From positions 1 to 64,000 of the forward strand of contig JAAHFP010000016.1 of assembly GCA_010672925.1 (NCBI GenBank): 64,000 bases of DNA, given 5' to 3'. The notes below the pieces were generated by a model, which was not told the origin of the DNA, did no database searches, and saw nothing but the letters and a program-made list of their open reading frames with translations. The DNA comes from Symploca sp. SIO1C2 (lineage in GTDB: Bacteria; Cyanobacteriota; Cyanobacteriia; Cyanobacteriales; Coleofasciculaceae). How positions within the stretch are numbered: the stretch's first letter is position 1; every line of letters begins with the position of its first letter. Below, one piece after another: positions 56,148 to 64,000 of the stretch. The translations under genes were made by a program, and so were the position numbers.

Positions 56148-56726
56148 ATGAGTCAAGCTAATTTGAAAGAACGATTTGATGTGAAGCAGCTTCTCAAGAA
56201 ACCCGGTGAAGGAGAGAAGACGGCAACTCACATGAACATCAAAGCACGAGCCAGAGACATGGGTGGTGATTTCTCAGTGATGGAGGGTGTGATTAATCCC
56301 AAGGAGTTGCTTGCCCCTCACACCCATAAGTTTGAAGATCAAATGGTTTTTGTGATTACCAGCGAGTTGGTGTTCGAGCTCGGTGGTGCAGACGGCTTAA
56401 GGTTTACAGCTCCCGCAGGCAGCTACGTGCAAAAGCCACGGGGTATTCTGCACGCCTTCTGGAATGTTACAGATACACCAGCGCGTTATATTGAGCTATC
56501 CGGCAGGGATGGTTTTGAAGGTTTCGTTGACTCCCAGCAACAGGGTGCTCTTAAAAGTGCAGGAAATGCAGAGCGGGATTGGGGGATGATGTGGAACCTC
56601 GAAGAACTAGTACGGCTGATGAAGGAGAACCAACTCACAAGTCTTGCAGGGTTAGATGTGCAACACTTGACAAGCCTGCCGAATATTCCGGAAGCAATCA
56701 CCAAGTTGTTAGAAAAAAAGGGTTAG
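56148..56726 (+). CDS. Cupin-domain protein
   Basis: 192 residues. A single cupin barrel: GVINPKELLAPHTHKFEDQMVFV holds the HTHxxE-like metal-binding motif (HTHKFED) and the second cupin region has FTAPAGSYVQKPRGILHAFWN with His. This is the usual metal-binding fold of dioxygenase- or binding-type cupins. Divergent from the AraC regulator, likely its target. Substrate unknown. Confidence 0.75.
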   Translation: MSQANLKERFDVKQLLKKPGEGEKTATHMNIKARARDMGGDFSVMEGVINPKELLAPHTHKFEDQMVFVITSELVFELGGADGLRFTAPAGSYVQKPRGILHAFWNVTDTPARYIELSGRDGFEGFVDSQQQGALKSAGNAERDWGMMWNLEELVRLMKENQLTSLAGLDVQHLTSLPNIPEAITKLLEKKG

Positions 56727-56958
56727 GTATTAGGTGGTAGGTGTTAGGTGTTAGGTGGTAGGTGAAATGGAAATTTTCCACTAGTGGTACAAGGAATCTA
56801 GATTCAATTTTCACAGAACAATTTTAGCTAGACAATGCTTGAAATATCTGTTTGGTATAGTTTCCCCTTTATACAGCAAGCCCCAATTAGATGAGTGTGA
56901 GCTTACCGCATTCATCTTTCCTGAAAACCTGACACCTAATACCTATGTCAAAATCACT
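56727..56958. repeat. TAGGTGT repeats and leader
   Basis: TAGGTGGTAGGTGTTAGGTG units (56726-56763) like those at 9220. The next frame also opens from a TTG at 56839, but the ATG at 56959 is preferred. Confidence 0.5.
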
Positions 56959-57864
56959 ATGAAACCATTTAAATTATCTACTCACCCAAGGCATCAGTTG
57001 TGGAGATTTTTGGGAATAGCGATCGCTGCGGTTTATTTTACCTGGATTTTAGGGGTTAATACTACAACCATTGCAATTGCCACAACAACCGCGACCGCTA
57101 CACCCTTGATAGCTCAAACTGAAACTGAAATTCCAGAGTCGAGGGAATTATCGAATACTCCCATTGTTTTTCCCTCTAGTGCTGAGGTTGATGCCAAAAC
57201 TCAAGTATTATTTGAGCGATTTTTTGAGGGATTTGGATCTATTAATATCTTGATTATCTTTTTGCTTACCTTAGGACCTCTCAAGCTGATTGGTACTTTT
57301 GCTAAGCTGACGATGAATGCTGAGCCAGCACTGCGTCGCCAGCTTGCCTTTCGTAGTTTTGGTATCTCAACTTTGGTGATTTTTGGGGTAGCACTCCTTT
57401 CTAAACGTGTTTTGAAGTCATGGCAAATTGAGGTCTCAGCAATGCTCATGACGACAGGTATTATCCTCTTTTCTGTCGCTCTAAAAAAAGTACTATCGCA
57501 GTATAATCCCTCCGCAACTAATAATGAAACTCCAGTCAAACCATCCCTAGAGTTAACCCTCAATCCCTTAGTCTTTCCCTCTATCTTAACTCCCTACGGC
57601 ATTGGTGTGGTAGTTACCCTGAGCGCCATTTTCGGACGTATGGCAATTGCTTCGGATACTCTCTTTTTGCTGCTGTTGGTGGTGATGGTTCTTAATTTGG
57701 GGGCAATGTTAGCTGCCCGCCCTCTTTTGTCTATCATCAAACCTGTCACTCTGAGAATTCTCGGTTTTGTCTTTGGGGTGATGCAGGTAGCTTTAGGGCT
57801 AGATATGATTATTACAGGACTAAAAATCGAAGCGATCGCACTAAAATTTTTATTCGATAGTTGA
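56959..57864 (+). CDS. MarC-like integral membrane protein
   Basis: From the ATG at 56959, 301 residues. An N-terminal signal/membrane helix (about 15-32), then from about residue 90 six helices with GPLKLIGTFAKLT, resembling the DPIG...FLSLT start of MarC/UPF0056 proteins and LTPYGIGVVVTLSAI near 210 like the second half. Such proteins are inner-membrane; role unknown. An upstream TTG at 56839 would add 40 residues. Confidence 0.65.
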   Translation: MKPFKLSTHPRHQLWRFLGIAIAAVYFTWILGVNTTTIAIATTTATATPLIAQTETEIPESRELSNTPIVFPSSAEVDAKTQVLFERFFEGFGSINILIIFLLTLGPLKLIGTFAKLTMNAEPALRRQLAFRSFGISTLVIFGVALLSKRVLKSWQIEVSAMLMTTGIILFSVALKKVLSQYNPSATNNETPVKPSLELTLNPLVFPSILTPYGIGVVVTLSAIFGRMAIASDTLFLLLLVVMVLNLGAMLAARPLLSIIKPVTLRILGFVFGVMQVALGLDMIITGLKIEAIALKFLFDS

Positions 57865-57870
57865 CTGTAG

Positions 57871-57936
57871 GGGTTAAGCATTAGCGCTAGCATATTGCCC
57901 ATAAAATAAAAGTTTTTGTCCGCCAATGCTTAACCC
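57871..57936. repeat. Repeat D copy 2 (uninterrupted)
   Basis: GGGTTAAGCATTAGCG at one end and (reversed) GGGTTAAGCATTGGCG at the other are 16-bp inverted repeats with one mismatch. This 66-bp copy is the uninterrupted version of the element split at 28867-29123. Confidence 0.85.
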
Positions 57937-57957
57937 TTCCGGGATTTATGCAAGATT

Positions 57958-59034
57958 TCAGATTAAAGAAACTTTTGTCAAATCCTCTTCCCTCCTTCCC
58001 TTCTTCCCCTGTTGCCTGTTGTCTGTTGCTTGTTGCCCGTTATCTGTCTCCAGAACAAACCCAGCATCTTCGATCATCTGGAAGTCATTATATGCGGCTT
58101 GACCTGGTGTAGTTAAATAGTCACCAATAAAGATGGAATTAGCTGGATAGAGTCCTAGGGGTTGGAGGGACTTGAGGTGAACTTCTCTACCTCCGGCAAT
58201 GCGGATTTCTTGGGCTGGGAGCAGGAAGCGGAATAAACAGAGAATGCGTAAACAACGGCGGGGGTTTAATTCTCGGATTTCGGCTAAGGGAGTACCAGGG
58301 ATCGGAATCAGAAAGTTAAGGGGGACACTGGTTACATCTAGTTCCCGCAGAGAATAGGCTAGGTCGATGATATCTTCATCAGATTCTCCCATACCCAGGA
58401 TACCTCCACAACAGGTAGTGATGCCCGCAGCTTGCACATTCTTAATTGTCGCTACCCTGTCATGGAAGGTATGGGTAGAGCAAATTTGGGGGTGGTAGTT
58501 TTCCGAAGTATTGAGGTTATGATTTACCCTGTCTACTCCTGCTTCTGCTAAGCGGTGTGTTTGTTCTTCGCTCAACAGTCCCAGACAAGCACAGACTTTG
58601 AGCTCATATTTACCCTTTACTTCCCGCACTGCCTCTAGAACCTTGGTAAAGACAAATTCGTTAGGAGAGCGTCCAGATATAACAAAGCAAAAGGTTCCTG
58701 ACTTTAATTCTTGGGCTCTTGCAGCCGCATTGAGGATTTTTTCCTTAGCTAGTAAAGGATACTTAGCAATCTCTGCTGTTGAGATTTTAGACTGGGAGCA
58801 GTAGTTACAGTCTTCTGGACACAAACCACTCTGAGCATTGAGGAGGAAGTGAAGTCGCACCCGATTTTCCCAGTAGTGATAGCGCACTCGGTAGGCAGCA
58901 GCTAGTTGTTCGAGGAGAACTACATCAGGAGCATTGAGCACAGCTAAGGCTTCCTCTCTGCTAAGGAGCTCACCTGCCAGGGAACGCTCAGCCAGAAGGT
59001 TCCAGTGGGGAAGGTTTTTCGAGAATTGGCTCAT
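57958..59034 (-). CDS. bioB: Biotin synthase
   Basis: Radical-SAM Cys motif [11 protein letters not shown] and the GIKxxGGxxG-like [13 protein letters not shown] near 195 are present, plus the biotin-synthase stretch [12 protein letters not shown]. The ATG at 59034 ([12 protein letters not shown]) gives 358 residues; an upstream ATG at 59067 adds 11 residues of repeat text. The C-terminal tail (about residues 330-358) is [21 protein letters not shown] repeat-derived sequence. Makes biotin from dethiobiotin. Confidence 0.93.
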   Translation of the reverse strand: MSQFSKNLPHWNLLAERSLAGELLSREEALAVLNAPDVVLLEQLAAAYRVRYHYWENRVRLHFLLNAQSGLCPEDCNYCSQSKISTAEIAKYPLLAKEKILNAAARAQELKSGTFCFVISGRSPNEFVFTKVLEAVREVKGKYELKVCACLGLLSEEQTHRLAEAGVDRVNHNLNTSENYHPQICSTHTFHDRVATIKNVQAAGITTCCGGILGMGESDEDIIDLAYSLRELDVTSVPLNFLIPIPGTPLAEIRELNPRRCLRILCLFRFLLPAQEIRIAGGREVHLKSLQPLGLYPANSIFIGDYLTTPGQAAYNDFQMIEDAGFVLETDNGQQATDNRQQGKKGRREEDLTKVSLI

Positions 59035-59228
59035 GATTGGTTGTTCGTTGTTAGTTGTTGGTGGCAAAAATGGTAACTGCTCAGCTTTGTCATCCGGTGC
59101 ATCCCATTTTGGTCAACTTTTGTTAGACGATTAAATCATACCTTAATACAGCTCAAAGCCTTACAAATGACCAATGACCAATGACCAATGACGACTTTCA
59201 CCAGTTAACTTTAATATTGCCGATCTAC

Positions 59229-59690
59229 TTAACTTTCTGTCTTAGTTTCTAAGAATAGTCGGGCTCTTTTTAAGTAGTCCCATCCTCTTTGATTCCAAAC
59301 TTTTTCTGTTTCTGTAATCTTTTCAATCCATCTAGCTACTTTTGGTCCAGTCCATGAGCCCCCATCTGGTGGTTTTTGTTGCAGTTGGACTGTTAATTCT
59401 TGGAATTGTTGCTCATTTAGTAAGGGTTCTTTTCCTCGACGATGTTTAAAGCTGTTTTTCTTTAGATTTTTGACTCCTTCTTCTCCTAATTCATTATATT
59501 TATTAAGAATTTTAAAACTATATTGATAATTTAGTCCTACCGCGAGGGCTGCATTTTTGATAGTCCAACCTAGGGATATCTTCCACAATAAATGCCATCT
59601 TCTGGCTTCTACCGGTTCTTTACAGGTTCTGTACTTGTTTTTTAGTTCATCTGAACTAAAATGGTTCGCTAAATAGGCTTTTTTGGGCAT
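59229..59690 (-). mobile_element. IS630-type transposase N-terminal fragment
   Basis: 153 residues: two HTH-like regions with WHLLWKISLGWTIKNAALAVGLNYQYSFKILNKY (given in part, AALAVGLNYQYSF) and a WTGPKVARWIEK segment, as in the DNA-binding N-terminus of IS630/winged-helix transposases. The catalytic DDE half that should follow is absent, so this is a remnant or an orfA without orfB. Confidence 0.6.
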
Positions 59691-59751
59691 TTGACATTCT
59701 GTCTTTTCTATTTAGTTTATCATAACCGGATTTAACTAAAAGTCTCAACTA

Positions 59752-59800
59752 CTGCCGTGGCATACCTAAAATGGTGGAATAAGTGTAGGTTGGGTTACTG
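59752..59800. repeat. Direct repeat, left copy
   Basis: CATACCTAAAATGGTGGAAT and the following GTAGGTTGGGTTAC are repeated, in the same orientation with changes, at about 60722-60760, so the pair flanks the chaperone-like gene. Confidence 0.5.
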
Positions 59801-59843
59801 TAAAATAAATCAAAAATCAAATTACCTAACACCTAACATCAAT

Positions 59844-60677
59844 ATGGTTCTGGGTTATAAATCTTTGGTCACTACAGCATCTCACCTCAGCAGTTATCTC
59901 TTATCTGCCGCATTGCTTTGGGGTGGTACAGCACAAGCGCAGATGAGAATTTCACCTCTGGTGATTGAAGTGGAAGCACAGCGGGGTCAGGCTCAGGGGG
60001 TTATCAGTGTTACCAATACCAGTAGTGAGACTTTTCGGGCTCGTGTATATGCTGAACCTTTTACCTATAACCGCGATACTGGCTTTAGCACTTTACAGTC
60101 TAGTCCCAGCGACCTCACTACTTATCTACAATTTTCACCGAGAGAACTAACCGTAGCACCAGGAGTGACCCGCCGGGTACGCCTAATTTCTCGCTTTCCC
60201 CCCAGCTTACCAGAAGGGGAATATAGAGCAGTGGTGTTCACTGAAACTTTGAACCAGGCAACCGACGCTACCGGCAATCGTGTTGCTCTGACGGCGAGAA
60301 TCGGTACTACTGTTTATGTACGTCAGGGAGATTTGTCTCCTAATCTGACAGTGGAGAGTGCTAGTTGGAACTCAGAACAAAAGCAGATACAACTGCTAGT
60401 GCGTAACACAGGTATGGCTTCAGTTCGCCCTGTCGCTAGCTGGACTTTGCAACAAGGAGCAACTGTTGTAGAAAAGGGCAGTATTCAGCCAACTGGTATT
60501 GTTGCTCAGAGCGATCGCTATTTTCTGTTAAAGTATCCGAACCAAGACCAACCTATTCCTACTTCTGGTCAATATCAGCTTACAGGTGAGTTGGTCTGGT
60601 CTGAAGACGATGAGCAACGTACACAACCGTTTAACGTTGAGTTGACTATTCCTGCAAATGCAGCAGCTGGTCAGTAG
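59844..60677 (+). CDS. Secreted pilus-chaperone-like (PapD-type) protein
   Basis: ATG at 59844 (MVLGYKSLVTT), 277 residues; the GTG at 59757 would give 306. A signal peptide ends near the segment LWGGTAQAQ. The body has MRISPLVIEVEAQRGQAQG and QFSPRELTVAPGVTRRVRLI, patterns of the PapD-like N-terminal Ig domain, and SVESASWNSEQKQIQLLV. Likely periplasmic beta-rich adaptor for surface proteins; the substrate is not known, and no usher or pilin genes adjoin. Confidence 0.65.
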   Translation: MVLGYKSLVTTASHLSSYLLSAALLWGGTAQAQMRISPLVIEVEAQRGQAQGVISVTNTSSETFRARVYAEPFTYNRDTGFSTLQSSPSDLTTYLQFSPRELTVAPGVTRRVRLISRFPPSLPEGEYRAVVFTETLNQATDATGNRVALTARIGTTVYVRQGDLSPNLTVESASWNSEQKQIQLLVRNTGMASVRPVASWTLQQGATVVEKGSIQPTGIVAQSDRYFLLKYPNQDQPIPTSGQYQLTGELVWSEDDEQRTQPFNVELTIPANAAAGQ

Positions 60678-60960
60678 CTATAGTTCGGTTTATCTTGTTT
60701 TTTGGTAATGGGGATTGGTGGCGTGACACACCTAACATGGTGGAAGAAGTAGGTTGGGTGTAGCGCTAGCGTAACCCAACAATAGAGAACATTCCGTTGG
60801 GTTTCACTTAAATACTTGATATATCTAATATTTTATAGCAAGTGTCCTAAGATTATAAAAATATTCGGTAGTATCTTGACTCCTTATATCTTTCTAGCAA
60901 CGGTTAATTGCTATCTTCCGATTCAGCAGTGCAGTTGTTAGACAGTTAACTAGTAGGATA
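60678..60960. other. Intergenic, flank of IS630
   Basis: Holds the right copy of the direct repeat (about 60722-60760) and AT-rich DNA up to the IS630 left end. No gene. Confidence 0.4.
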
Positions 60961-60983
60961 TACAGCGCTGCGCGCTGGTATGT

Positions 60984-61433
60984 TTACAGATACTGGAAGG
61001 CTGCTGATGCAGCTTTATGAACATTAAAATCATGCTTAGTCAGCTCTTTTCTAATGGCTGTTTTCACTTTATGCCACCAATGTTCAATCGGGTTAAAATC
61101 AGGAGAATAACTGGGTAAAAAGAGTAACTCACACCCAGCTTTTTCGATAACTTCTCTGATTCGGCTTGACCGATGAAAAGGAGCATTATCCATAATAATT
61201 ACCTGTCCGGGTTTCACTTTAGGTAACAAACACTTCGACAACCAAGCCTCAATTAATTGGGCATTGCAATATCCTTGATAAACCAGAGGAGCCAAAAACT
61301 CTCCTTGACATAAAGCCCCAATAATACTCAAGCGTTCCCGTCGTTTAGCCGGTTTTTTGCCGTGAAATCTCTTTCCTTTTTCACTCCAACCATAACCATA
61401 ATCTTCATTGTTATCAATTCCACTTTCGTCCAT
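60984..61433 (-). CDS. IS630 transposase, catalytic part (orfB)
   Basis: The ATG-opened frame is 149 residues with Asp in MDESGID, Asp in VIIMDNAPFHR and Glu in FNPIEHWW, the DDE/D triad of IS630 elements. The sequence before the ATG, in frame, continues as KKTYTYIERSSSARSQFIEK up to the A9 run at about 61522-61530, so the protein is probably made by -1 frameshifting from orfA. Confidence 0.88.
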   Translation of the reverse strand: MDESGIDNNEDYGYGWSEKGKRFHGKKPAKRRERLSIIGALCQGEFLAPLVYQGYCNAQLIEAWLSKCLLPKVKPGQVIIMDNAPFHRSSRIREVIEKAGCELLFLPSYSPDFNPIEHWWHKVKTAIRKELTKHDFNVHKAASAAFQYL

Positions 61434-61504
61434 GTAGACTAGCTGTTCAGCTCTATATTGAGCAAGTTTTTCTATAAATTGACTCCTAGCTGATGATGAA
61501 CGCT

Positions 61505-61852
61505 CTATGTAGGTGTAAGTTTTTTTTTACGAGTTATCCCTAATTTTTTCAGTCCTCGACTAATTGTATGACGACTTCCCTGACCCCAAAGCTCAGACAT
61601 CTCTTGTTGTGTTTTGTCGCCGTTGCGTTCGACAAATTCTTTAAATTTTTGCCAGTCTTTAATGTTAGATACCTGAGGAGGTGGGCAGGGTGTAGATGGG
61701 GCTGTTGACCCAGTAGTTTGAAATTTATGTTGCCATTTATAGAGCGTTGGGCGACTAATATTGAGTAAGCGACTCACGGAGGTGAGCGGCACGCCACTAT
61801 TGAGCAGATTCAGGGCACGTTGCCGTAAGTCTTGACTGTATGGGCAAGCCAT
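61505..61852 (-). CDS. IS630 transposase, DNA-binding part (orfA)
   Basis: 115 residues. An HTH of the IS630 orfA kind (LRQRALNLLNSGVPLTSVSR and TLYKWQHKF) and a second HTH-like part (GQGSRHTISRGLKKLG). It ends after the A9 run as KKKLTPT. -1 slippage at that run would join it to orfB for full-length transposase of about 290 residues. Confidence 0.88.
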   Translation of the reverse strand: MACPYSQDLRQRALNLLNSGVPLTSVSRLLNISRPTLYKWQHKFQTTGSTAPSTPCPPPQVSNIKDWQKFKEFVERNGDKTQQEMSELWGQGSRHTISRGLKKLGITRKKKLTPT

Positions 61853-61957
61853 AAGATAGTTAATGAGGATTATCTCGTAATTCTTCTACAGTATATATTG
61901 TAAATACATCAGCGCGCAGCGCTGTAATTACTCAAATTTATTTAAAAAATTATCAAC

Positions 61958-63265
61958 ATGAGTAAACCAAAGTGGAGTGCTGATGGAAGCCATATTCCTT
62001 CTCTAGAGCCTCATACTAAAGCAAAACATTTGATTCTTGAAAAATACATTGAGAATTTAGTTTACACACTTTATGCAAAAACTCGACGAGGAGAAACAAA
62101 CTTTACTTTTATTGATGGATTCTGTGGCGGTGGAATATATAAGAATGATGATACTGGACAAGAGTGGGAAGGTTCTCCCTCTAGAATTATAAAATCTGTC
62201 CGAGAAGCACATAGGAAATCAAAACGTACTTATCCAGAGCCATTAAATATTAAATATATTTTTATAGATAGTAAAGAAAGTCACTTAAACTGTCTTAAAA
62301 ACTACTCAATGAGCAAAGCTGGTTTAGAAAAATTAATTGATGAAAATCCGCATACATATAACGACGATTTTGGACAAATAATAGAGCAATGCGTATTTTT
62401 AAAAGGTGAGTTTGAAGATTTTTTGAACTACTGCGTGATGACGATTAATTTTCATAAAGGTCATTCTTTCTTTTTTCTAGATCCCTTTGGATGGACAGAT
62501 GTGTCAATGAAAACAATTAGAACAATCAATAGTATCAAAGGTTCTGAAATATTGTATACTTACATGATTGATTATATAAGAAGATTTCTTATTGAGAGAT
62601 ATACAAGTCAAAAGCATGGTTTTAAGGAAGTTCTTGAAGCTGACGGATACTATGAGGCAGCTAATCTAGAAGATAGCAGTGTGGGAGAACAGTGCTACCT
62701 AAGAGATCAAACAGTAAAACTCTTTCTAGAGAGAGGTCAATCAAAATACGTGTTTACTTTTGCACTCATTCCTAGAGGAGAAAAGCTTGTAAAGTATTAT
62801 TTATTACATCTTTCACAAAATTTGACTGCATTAGAGGTGATCAAAGAATGCTTTGATTATGAAAATAATTTAAATTATCAATATCACTATGAGATATATG
62901 GATACGGATTTAATACAGCTAATTATTATAATCAAAATCAAACAAAGCTGGAACTAAATATTACTAAAGACAGTTATGAAGTCTGTATGAATAAGTTAGA
63001 TAAAGATGTTGGGAAACTTATTTTTAACAATCCAGATGGTATTGATTTTAAACAAATTCTACAAAAGACTATGCCTTTAAATCCAGCTAACAGAAGACTT
63101 TATAATGAATATTTAAATAAATACATAAACGAACAAGAATTAGAAGTTTTGAGAAATGGGAAATTGTTAAAGTCCAAAAAAATTAAATTCAGAAAAAATG
63201 ATATAATTAAAGTAGTTCAAAAATATCAAACATCTTTATTTCATAAGAGTAACTTTTTTAAATGA
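61958..63265 (+). CDS. tcmP: TcmP-like protein (three-Cys-motif partner)
   Basis: 435 residues. Recognised by KWSADGSHIPSLEPHTKAKH at the start, NFTFIDGFCGGGIYK, KYIFIDSKESH and FFFLDPFGW. These last three look like motifs I, II and IV of a class I methyltransferase-like fold. The TcmP family is named because it occurs beside radical-SAM-like proteins with a three-Cys motif, as here 50 bp downstream. Activity is not known to me. The right end of the IS630 lies only 31 bp upstream, so the IS may have removed or replaced its promoter. AT-rich, with many Lys/Asn codons. Confidence 0.8.
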   Translation: MSKPKWSADGSHIPSLEPHTKAKHLILEKYIENLVYTLYAKTRRGETNFTFIDGFCGGGIYKNDDTGQEWEGSPSRIIKSVREAHRKSKRTYPEPLNIKYIFIDSKESHLNCLKNYSMSKAGLEKLIDENPHTYNDDFGQIIEQCVFLKGEFEDFLNYCVMTINFHKGHSFFFLDPFGWTDVSMKTIRTINSIKGSEILYTYMIDYIRRFLIERYTSQKHGFKEVLEADGYYEAANLEDSSVGEQCYLRDQTVKLFLERGQSKYVFTFALIPRGEKLVKYYLLHLSQNLTALEVIKECFDYENNLNYQYHYEIYGYGFNTANYYNQNQTKLELNITKDSYEVCMNKLDKDVGKLIFNNPDGIDFKQILQKTMPLNPANRRLYNEYLNKYINEQELEVLRNGKLLKSKKIKFRKNDIIKVVQKYQTSLFHKSNFFK

Positions 63266-63315
63266 TTTGCAATAATTAAGCCCATAATACTCTCCAACTA
63301 TAACTGGAGTACACA

Positions 63316-64000
63316 ATGTCTATAATCAAAGGTACAGAAACAATTGTTAATCCTCTCCAAACAAGCGCTCTTAATAAAAAAGGGTTATGCGACTATGTAG
63401 TTAACGTAGCATCAGGATGTCTACATGGATGTAGTTTTTGCTACGTTCCTTCAACCCCAGCAATTAGAACCAAACAAACACAATTGCACCACAAAGGAGT
63501 AAGCAATCCTCAGATGGATTGGGGGCAATATCTCTTTGTTCGTGAAAATATTCCTGAAAAACTAGAACAATTTTTAAGTCGCAAGAAAACTTGGAGAGAA
63601 ACACCAGAAGGTAAGGGGGTAGTTTTACTTTGTTCTGGCACTGATCCTTACCAAAACAAGCAGACGGCAACTGTTACCCGTAGTGCTGTTCAGGTTCTAT
63701 TGAAATATAACAAAAGAGTTAGAATTTTGACTCGTGGTCTATCGTGGATTAATGATCTTGATGTGCTTAACAACGAGAACGTTATTGTGGGAATGAGTTT
63801 GCCCTACCTAGATGATGAACTCAGTCGCAAGATTGAACCTCAAGCACCTCCCCCTAGTAAACGTTATCGAGCATTGCAGGAAGGTCATAAAGCTGGATGT
63901 CGGTTATATGTAGCGATGGCTCCTACACCTCCTACTATGACTTTAGAGCACTTCAAAACAGACCTCGAACAAATTATGTATCTTAATCCAGAGGTGATAT
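63316..64000 (+). CDS. Radical-SAM protein, three-Cys-motif partner of TcmP (truncated at window end)
   Basis: Read from DNA: MSIIKGTETIVNPLQTSAL at the N-terminus, open for 228 codons to the window edge. The Cys cluster CLHGCSFCYVP (C-x3-C-x2-C) binds the SAM-cleaving 4Fe-4S, and the fold resembles SPL-like/DUF5131-related proteins (LLCSGTDPYQNK and ILTRGLSWIN). It starts 50 bp after the TcmP stop on the same strand, as expected for the TcmP pair. The stop lies beyond the window. Confidence 0.75.
   Translation, partial: MSIIKGTETIVNPLQTSALNKKGLCDYVVNVASGCLHGCSFCYVPSTPAIRTKQTQLHHKGVSNPQMDWGQYLFVRENIPEKLEQFLSRKKTWRETPEGKGVVLLCSGTDPYQNKQTATVTRSAVQVLLKYNKRVRILTRGLSWINDLDVLNNENVIVGMSLPYLDDELSRKIEPQAPPPSKRYRALQEGHKAGCRLYVAMAPTPPTMTLEHFKTDLEQIMYLNPEVI

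Larger units (their letters stand above)
60961..61926. mobile_element. IS630-family insertion sequence, complete
   Basis: Bounded by TA dinucleotides. Terminal inverted repeats begin CAGCGCTGCGCGCTGGTATG (left) and CAGCGCTGCGCGCTGATGTA (right, reversed); outer 17 bases identical. It contains the two frames below. Confidence 0.88.

Overview
The window is chromosomal DNA of a cyanobacterium. It carries psaC (photosystem I Fe-S subunit), chlM (chlorophyll synthesis), a plant-type heme oxygenase, the Calvin-cycle-type GAPDH, many HIP1 octamers (GCGATCGC), heptamer short tandem repeats, a CHAT protease fused to a haemagglutinin-type secretion domain, and many small mobile repeats. This mix resembles large filamentous cyanobacterial genomes (Moorena/Oscillatoriales type), but the genus cannot be fixed from the sequence. 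I recognised no rRNA, tRNA or CRISPR array.

Layout. 1-0.55 kb: 3' end of a group II intron lying in the tail of a tnpB gene. 0.7-7.2 kb: nested MITEs, then an Mrp-type Na+/H+ antiporter operon with a tandem duplication of promoter-mrpC-mrpD. 7.4-24.9 kb: mostly housekeeping and regulation (lipoprotein solute-binding protein, four-GAF histidine kinase, gap2, murC-murB-ybaB, SGNH hydrolase, LMW phosphatase, NarL-type regulator, pgi, futB). 24.9-29.5 kb: a mobile-element-rich insert holding an IS4-type transposase, a broken four-helix-bundle gene, three copies of a 158-bp MITE with target duplications, and a secreted thiaminase I with a lectin-like cysteine-rich tail.

29.5-36.9 kb is the most interesting part. 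It is a RiPP-type biosynthetic locus read on the minus strand: six tandem 44-45-codon precursor genes (one interrupted by an amber codon), a Rieske oxygenase, an amidohydrolase, a PatD/TruD-like YcaO cyclodehydratase and an HTH protein. Every precursor ends in a near-invariant SRK(L/F)RPFAVM tail followed by two variable residues, the last always Ser, Cys or Thr. I do not recognise it as a described family.

37-61 kb: deoC, Uma2 nuclease, psaC, RDD-pentapeptide protein, gcvT, TPS-CHAT giant protein, uvrC, ho1, chlM, an AraC regulator divergent from a cupin gene, a MarC-like protein, bioB, an IS630-type fragment and a pilus-chaperone-like secreted protein. 61-64 kb: a complete IS630 element with a likely frameshift-translated transposase, then a TcmP-like protein followed by a radical-SAM protein cut by the window end.

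Several repeat families explain much of the non-coding DNA. MITE B shares its termini with the IS630 element; MITE C makes 5-bp target duplications and one copy sits inside repeat D, whose uninterrupted copy is also in the window; a 66-bp repeat flanks the CHAT gene. Precursor genes and other features below 60 codons were read directly from the DNA.
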